Shown: one piece after another, positions 15,401-20,777 of the stretch | How positions within the stretch are numbered: the first letter of the stretch is position 1 | Layout of the letters: the number at the start of each line of letters is the position of its first letter | Assembly (NCBI GenBank): GCA_019677205.1 | Contig: JAAMXY010002237.1 | Location: 1 to 20,777 of the forward strand | Reading direction: 5' to 3' | From: Pinguiococcus pyrenoidosus | Lineage: Eukaryota > Sar > Pinguiophyceae > Pinguiochrysidales > Pinguiochrysidaceae | Length of the DNA stretch: 20,777 nucleotides | Position numbers and translations under genes: made by a program | Notes under the pieces: generated by a model | The model's input: the letters and a program-made list of their open reading frames with translations, nothing else | Told to the model about the DNA's origin: nothing | Databases searched by the model: none

Positions 15401-18400
15401 GACGCGCAGACAACGAGTGAGCGGGTGGCGGCCTAGCGGGGTGGAAATCGTCCTGGCGGGATGGAAGCCGTCCTAGCGCCGTTGGCTTACCTGGAATTGA
15501 GGCAGTAGAAGTACTTGTGCTCCGGCTGGCGATACTTCAAGCCCGCGCCCCAGGCACCGAAATCGAAGCAGGTGTTCTCCCGCTGGATGACCTTGAGGTT
15601 GTCCAGCTTCGGGAACTCCACGGTGCTCTTGCCGTTCACCACAACGACGTAGTCCACGGGCACCTGATACCCGTTCAAGGCGTCGGTGGCGATGCACGTG
15701 TCGAGGAAATGGATCAGGTTCTCTCGGTACTCGTCGTTCTTCTCGTAGTACGCGTACACCACCAGGATTCTCTCCTCCGTGGTGCTCGCAAAGTCCTGGC
15801 CGCCCACAGCAATGATGTCCGCCATCGGCGCCTCCCAATGCATGTAGTTGTCTGCTTCCAGAGACCGCACGTAGGAAGCGTGCTTCACAAAGAGCGTCTC
15901 GTACACATGCGGCTGGTACACCATGCCCGCATCGTCGAAGCAGTTCCGGCCCTCGATGGAGCCATACTGCAGGAAGTGCTTCTTGGCCTCCTCGATCGTT
16001 GACCGCCCCGACAAGTCCAAGTAGTAGGACATGTACTTGCCGTAGTCACAGAAGTCCGCACACTCGCCCTGAGGCTGAGAATACGCGAGGAACTTCTCTC
16101 GCGCCTCCTGGAGAGGCAACTCTGCGAGCTCCGGGTATCTCGACTTCCAGTCCTTCCAGTTGCAGGGCGGCTGCCTGGGGCCCGGGGGGAGCGGCTGCAA
16201 GGTGCTCGGACACTCGTGCGGATCCGTCTGTCGGAGCCAGCGCTGCCAGTCAAGCCCAACCGGCTGCCCGTGAAGCGCCTCCATGTTGTAGCCCGTCGCG
16301 AGCAGCAGGCGCGTGACGTCCTCGACGGAGTGCTTGAAGCCCTGCTTGCGCATGATCTGGAAGAAAGTCTGATCCATGGCAAGCGGGGGCCTCTCGAACA
16401 CCGGCACCTGTCCGTTCGTCGAGCAGGTGAACGCCGGGCCGACAAGCCTCACCGAGCCCGACAGTCTCCACGTGTAAACGTCGGCCCAGAACTCGTACCC
16501 CGCTGTGAGCCAGTACTTGGGCAGGAACGGGCCGGCCATCGTGTTGTCGAGGATGACAACCGATCTGTAAGAGGAATGATCAAAGCTCAGGACGCCGAGG
16601 GCACAGTCTATCATGCGCAGTATGTCGTTCGAGCACATGAAATGCCGTTGGTCAAGCCGCACGACCTCCATGGAGTGCTGGCGCCAGGAGGTGGTGATCA
16701 GCTTATCCAGATAGCCACTCAGCTTGGGATCCTCATTCTTCAGAGACAGGAAGGGGGGGATCACGAAGATGTGCTTGTAGGCGACCGGGCTCGCCGACGT
16801 CTCCGCGGTGTGCTGCAGATGCTGGAGCTGCCTCTCCAGCATTGTCAGGTAGAACTGGAGGTTCTCCAGCCCCGTGGCGTCGCCCTGGGAAACGCAGTAG
16901 AAGAGCAGCGTGCCCTTCAAGGACGGATCTCGCTTGCTCGGGAGCATGCGAAGGGTCTTTCCGCTGGCCCAGGGCGCGTAGAACTGTAGGCCGATGGGGT
17001 CGACACGGTGGCTGATGATCTCCAGGGCATGCTCGTTGTAGATCTTCCACGGCGATCGCGGAGCAACAATGTCCGAAATGTGCTTGCTGCGCAAATCGCC
17101 TCCCACGGGGGACCTTGCCGCCGGTGGCTTCTTGCCCTCCTCGCGCGGGGGGTCTGCCGGCCTCTCCTTGGAGCCCAGAGCGACGCCCTCCGACGGCTGA
17201 CGAAGAATGTAAGCCGCGTCCCCCAGCGCGTCGCTCTCCCTCGCGTTCATCGTCATCGGCAGGCCGCACCACTGAGGTATGGCGAGCTGCTGGGGGTCCG
17301 CCACGCCTTGCGTGGTGACGTACGCATCCATGAGCGCCGCCGCGAACGCGTCGCCCAGATTGTTCGCACTCACGATCGGTCCTTGCACGATGCGATCCAG
17401 CAGCGTCGGACGGGTTTCACGGAACGTCCGCATGTTGATCAGGAGAACGCCCGCATCCACGTTCATGCTCATATGCGGTCTGCTGACCGCGGCGAAGAAC
17501 CGCGGAAGCTGGAGGAAGCCCTCCTGCGGCTCCATGGAAAGCTCGGCCAGCCCTTTGGCTTTCGATACGTAGACAATCTGCTCCTTCAGGAACTCGGGCC
17601 GAGTCTGCTCGAGCTCGTGGGTGATCGCCTTGAAGACGTAGCCCCATTTTAGCTCTTTCAAGAACTGCACATCGATCTCAGAGTAGAGGACGAAGTCGTC
17701 CAGCAGTCCGGAGACCGCGATCTCCAGCGGAAGAAGCTTATCGAGGAAGAAGTCGAGGTCCGCATTCAAGTAGACATCGGAGCTCCTATCGATGATGGTC
17801 GTGCTCATGTGCTGCGGCGCATCGACCGTCTGCTGAAGCTTGGCCTTTATCTGTTCTGTCCACTCCGGGTGCACGAACAGCACGCGTACGTCATTGCTCA
17901 TGAGGAACTTCGTAAGCGGGGAGTTCCACCCACTGGTTGTGACGCACACTGGCACCAGCGACGTTCGCTCCGCGGCGGTCTGCACCGCTTGCTTGATCAA
18001 GACAGCGTCCCGCCGGGAAACTCCGGAGGATCCCTCGTGCACCGTGAAGACCCACTTGAGCCTCTGGGAAAACGGCGACGGGACCAGCGGGTCGCGCAGG
18101 ACGAAGACACCGCGCTCAATGAGCGCCACCTCAGCCTTCGAATACGACAGCGACGTCTTCCCCATCCTTAGGCGCGACACCATCGCCAGCCCCGCGAAGT
18201 GGCTGAGGCCGTTGCCCACGAAGGACTGCGCCAACTCGGCCATCGCGAAATCCACTGCTGCCCACTTCTCACGCTCCCGGACCTGCCATCTCGCCTGCAT
18301 CCCATCGAAGACGCTGTCCTTCGTGACCACGTTGAAGATCTCGAAGAGGTCCGCGAACGCGGCCACGCCGTTCACCTTGAAGCTGCGGAGCTCCTCGCGG

Positions 18401-20074
18401 GACATGCTGTTGGCAATGTAGAGCGGCACGCTCGGGTCCAACCCCTCTGCTATCAGCGTGTTCGCGATCGTGTGCGAGCTCCCAACACAGTCCTGCAGCG
18501 CTCCGGGCCGGAGGTCTTCGAGAGACGCACAGAAGTCGACCCAGTCCCCCTCAACGCGCAGCTGGAGAACGTTGAACGCATCCCGCTTCCCGCCGGCGCC
18601 TGCGAAAACCCCGAGAAAGATCATGAGGAACAAGAATTGGTTGAGAAAGCACTTCCACAGCGAGCCCCACCTGCGCCGGCATCCGCCCTCCGCAGCGTCA
18701 TGGGATGCTGGGTCTGCAGCGAGTCGAGCAGCGTCTTGATTCGGCCCTGTATCTGTGACTCGAACTGCAGCGCATGGTAAATGTGCCAGAAGATGTCCCA
18801 CGTCTGCTTTCCCTCCTCTATGGGAAAGTGAAAGTGATCGCAGTCCAGCACGATGTGGACGTTGGTCTTGTCCGCCGATGCGGCATGGAGCAGCGACGAA
18901 AGCTTCTCCATCGTTTGGAGGTCGAAGCGCTTGTCGCGAAGGCGGAATTCGCTGAAACCTATGCGGGCCAAATCCGATGAGCCGGGGGAGCCGCTTTGCA
19001 CATGCCCGGAGGACCCTCCGCACCTCGTCCCGACGCGGCAATCTCTTGAACGACGTAGGGGAGATGAATGCTTGTAATCCTCGTGGGCAAGATACGCCGC
19101 ACGGCTTCCCCTTCCCGCTGGCACCAGAGCTGCCAAGCGGCTTGGTTCTCCCCCTTCCGGTCGCACCAATAGGTGCTGGCCAGCAGGGACATCTCGTCCT
19201 GCCGAGCACGGGGAGAGGCGGGAGGGTGCGTCGACGAGATCAGTCACCGCGTCCACCCAATTTGCATCCGAAACGACTCACCGAGAGAGATCGCACGTCC
19301 CAGAGCTTCCGAGTGCGGTCCGCGTACGCACTCGGGTTGTCCGCATTCATGGTCTCCGCGCCGAACATGGGCACGTCATTCGGCAATATCACCTAGGCGG
19401 AGGACGACGACGACAGGATCCGCTCAGGCTCCGCTCTCCGGAGATGTTGTGCCTCATGGAAGCTGGCGCGCGGAGCCCCCGATGCCTTACCTGCCCGCCC
19501 AGCAGCAGGGCCACCATCATCCCATACACCAGGTTCAGCCTCTGTGCCGCGATGCTTCCACAGACGCCGGGGCTGACGAGCACCGGTGCGATGGCCTCCA
19601 CCTTGAAGCCCGCCAAGGATGCACGGATGCCCGGACGGGACAGCTCGTCGCTGCGATGGCGCTCGAGCACCTGGCTGAAGTCGGTGCCGCCGGCCGTGGT
19701 GCTATTGAGCACGCTTTCCACCACTTTCCAAGCGGACGTGTAGGACGATGGCGCTGCTGCGGTGGCTGCGTGAGGACTTCCTCAAGCCTTGGCGCCCAAT
19801 TCCTTGCACCGAACTTACGTGGCTGTCCCGCACTTCGATGCGACCGCGACATGAGCACAAAGTTCATCGCGACCAAGAGACACGTGAACAGCGCGAAGGC
19901 CCTCCAGAAGTTCGTGTTGGCGCTGGCGCCGCGGCAGCAGTCACCGGGCAGCATGGCCCAGATGCTGCGGCGCTTGGACGGCGACGCGCTCGCCAGCTCC
20001 GGCACGAACTCCGAGCTGTCGTCGCTGGTGGAGTCCGTGCGCGACTTGCGCCGAGAAGTGCCGCGGCGCGGCAT
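12403..20074 (-). CDS. Giant multidomain Golgi-type glycosyltransferase (O-FucT-like + GT8-like + two NSSVRGP domains + GT4 + GT2-like), seven exons
   Basis: Exons on the minus strand are 20074-19819, 19765-19491 (start uncertain), 19392-19282, 19198-19024, 18958-18671, 18599-15491 and 15388-12403. All introns are GT-AG and every junction keeps frame, giving ~2399 residues. A basic tail (1-54) and a signal anchor (~56-75, FWRAFALFTCLLVAMNF) imply type II topology, probably Golgi. O-FucT-like domain ~145-520: GVCGSIAAQRLNLVYGMM near 152, LQLRVEGDW with R383, and AAVDFAMAELAQSFVGNG...S..R near 482-511. GT8-like domain ~545-800: LYSEID with E676/D678 in the DxD place, and NVDAGVLLIN. NSSVRGP-type copies lie at ~928-1160 and ~1310-1520, with two mini-repeats ending EGR between them. 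GT4 ~1615-2030: E1929-x7-E1937. GT-A/GT2-like ~2037-2320: WLLATNGDN. Known families transfer sugars from nucleotide donors; donors, acceptor and product are unknown. The first ATG is at 20074; an in-frame ATG at codon 41 is an alternative start. Confidence 0.82.
15389..15490 (-). other. Intron 6 of the glycosyltransferase gene (phase 2, 102 bp)
   Basis: Donor AATTCCAG|GTAAGC, acceptor GTCGAACAG|CGT. Splicing rebuilds YCLNSSVRGPYLPAWF, a motif interrupted by the intron. This proves that the two largest minus-strand open frames belong to one gene. Confidence 0.92.
18600..18670 (-). other. Intron 5 of the glycosyltransferase gene (phase 1, 71 bp)
   Basis: Donor GGCGCAG|GTGGGG, acceptor TTTTCGCAG|GCG after a long pyrimidine-rich tract. 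It joins RRADAGAG to AGGKRDAFNVLQLRV. Read through, this intron gives a false hydrophobic stretch that imitates a membrane helix. Confidence 0.78.
18959..19023 (-). other. Intron 4 of the glycosyltransferase gene (phase 1, 65 bp)
   Basis: Donor GGACGAG|GTGCGG, acceptor CCCGCATAG|GTT. It joins EIAASGRG to FSEFRLRDKRFD in frame. A second AG, seven bases on (GTTTCAG), would break the frame. Confidence 0.7.
19199..19281 (-). other. Intron 3 of the glycosyltransferase gene (phase 0, 83 bp)
   Basis: Donor TCTCTCG|GTGAGT, acceptor GCTCGGCAG|GAC. It joins KLWDVRSLS to DEMSLLASTYWCD. Confidence 0.8.
19393..19490 (-). other. Intron 2 of the glycosyltransferase gene (phase 0, 98 bp)
   Basis: Donor GGGCAG|GTAAGG, acceptor CCGCCTAG|GTG. 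Splicing joins MMVALLLGGQ to VILPNDVPMFG, a typical O-FucT N-terminal word (small helix then a hydrophobic strand ending in LP). Confidence 0.85.
19754..19818 (-). other. Intron 1 of the glycosyltransferase gene (phase 1)
   Basis: Donor CCAC|GTAAGT with the first intron base at 19818. Three in-frame AG acceptors follow closely, ending at 19766, 19757 and 19754, so the intron is 53, 62 or 65 bp. It joins the signal-anchor exon to the exon leading into the O-FucT domain. A stop codon in the continuing frame shows the intron is needed. Confidence 0.7.
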
Positions 20075-20467
20075 CGGCTGTGCGATGATGGAACTGTTTC
20101 TCACCGGAGCCGCGGCAGCGTTTACACGCCTACCGTCTGCATTCTCGGCCGCGCACCGGCTTCCTGAGCAGCAGAGGAACGGTGCCGGCGCCGCAAGGAC
20201 AGTGCGGAACGCGTGTGGCCAAGGGAAAAGCGCGGCGTCGCGAGGATTGTTAGGCAGCGCAAGTCAAACGGAAAGGGTTGGTTTGGAAAAGCAGTCGCGC
20301 TCCATCGCTTGCCAGGCTGTTCTACGGCGTCGCTCGGAGTTTTGGAAGGGGAATTTCATGTAGTCTTCATCCACGCGGGCCGAGGAGCGCAGATCATTGG
20401 AGGAAGTGGGATCAGCTGAGCAAAGGATCCGGCGGGCGTTGATTTCGAGAATGGGTTTCAGGAAATT
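20075..20467 (-). promoter_or_regulatory. Upstream region of the glycosyltransferase gene
   Basis: No supported gene. Minus-strand CCAAT boxes (ATTGG on +) occur at 20396-20400 and about 20465-20469, some 320-395 bp before the ATG. No TATA box is evident. Its role as promoter is inferred from position only. Confidence 0.25.
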
Positions 20468-20512
20468 GGATGGATGGAGGATGGAGGATGATGGAGGATG
20501 GAGGCGGAGGAG
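20468..20512. repeat. Purine-rich GGATGGA-type simple repeat
   Basis: Irregular copies of GGATGGA/GGATGATGGA followed by GGCGGAGGAGG, all purine apart from the T and one C. This is low-complexity sequence in the upstream flank of the glycosyltransferase gene. Confidence 0.7.
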
Positions 20513-20720
20513 GCATCAGCGCCATCAGCCATCGGCGTGCACGTTTTCATGCTCCATCTGCGAGTGTCGGGTGGGTCGCATGCTTCCCTAGAAGGCTTGC
20601 GTCACCTTCTCCGGTGTCTGTACCTTTTGCTTTTGTCCAAGGTGCGTCGCCGGCCCGGCTCTTGCTTGCTGCCTTAGCTAGCTGCCTAGCTAGCTACGTC
20701 AATGGCGCAGTTCAGGGCAG
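20513..20720. other. Right-end non-coding flank
   Basis: No gene is visible. A short TAGCTAGCT-type direct repeat lies at about 20675-20696, separated by GCC. Confidence 0.5.
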
Positions 20721-20775
20721 GACATGTCATTCTGACGTGTCTGAGACATGTCCTTCTGACACGTCAGAAGGACAT
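20721..20775. repeat. Nested direct and inverted repeats at the window edge
   Basis: Two 21-bp direct copies of GACATGTC(A/C)TTCTGAC..GTC lie at 20721-20741 and 20745-20765. The second forms the left arm of a perfect inverted repeat: ATGTCCTTCTGAC at 20748-20760 and its complement at 20763-20775, with a 2-bp spacer. This could be the end of a MITE-like element or other palindromic repeat that continues beyond the window. Confidence 0.8.
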
Positions 20776-20777
20776 AT

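Noticed and set aside
18600-18670. A hydrophobic stretch (FLNQFLFLMIFLGVF) that looks like a membrane helix inside the long minus-strand open frame
   Set aside because: It is intron 5 read through. The stretch is bounded by GT...AG, splicing joins the two frames of the O-FucT-like domain, and the true membrane anchor is in exon 1.
18672-19209. N-terminal extension of the large minus-strand frame starting at 19209
   Set aside because: Composition is Arg/Pro-rich and without family features, whereas other frames here encode the O-FucT-like exons 3-5 with consistent splice sites.
19173-20363. 396-residue + strand open frame near the right end
   Set aside because: It crosses both exons and introns of the glycosyltransferase gene in antisense and has a random-looking composition.

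Overview
This window is nuclear DNA from a microbial eukaryote, most likely a free-living alga or related protist with a GC-rich genome. The evidence is short GT...AG introns (about 53-102 bp) at frame-preserving positions, a Golgi-type type II membrane glycosyltransferase, and secretory signal and membrane anchors of eukaryotic style. There are no operons, Shine-Dalgarno sites, rRNA or tRNA genes. The lineage (stramenopile, haptophyte, cryptophyte, chromerid or other) cannot be fixed from the sequence alone.

Layout. Bases 3-272 (+) are the 3' end of a gene whose product ends in a Gly/Asp linker, one transmembrane helix and a short cytoplasmic tail. After a 1.15 kb spacer with an 8-bp microsatellite and a cluster of CCAAT boxes comes its paralogue, an intron-free CDS at 1424-10762 (+) of 3112 residues. 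It has a signal peptide, seven ~430-residue repeats of a beta-helix-like family that I know mainly from bacterial surface proteins, a C-terminal transmembrane helix and a tail. The two genes therefore look like a tandem family of large surface proteins.

Convergent with it, at 10928-11581 (-), is a 217-residue basic, helical hypothetical protein. An 821 bp spacer with a hexanucleotide microsatellite and a 14-bp minisatellite follows.

The right half, 12403-20074 (-), is one gene that appears as several separate open frames until six introns are removed. The spliced product is about 2399 residues. It has an N-terminal signal anchor, an O-fucosyltransferase-like domain, a GT8-like GT-A domain, two copies of an 'NSSVRGP' domain separated by two EGR-type mini-repeats, a GT4 domain with an intact E-x7-E motif, and a C-terminal GT-A/GT2-like domain with an NGDN motif. 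It reads as a glycan assembly line held in one Golgi protein.

The last 700 bases hold the putative upstream region of that gene, a purine-rich stretch and a small nested palindrome at the window edge. A functional link between the repeat surface protein (possible glycan acceptor) and the giant glycosyltransferase is only inferred from proximity.
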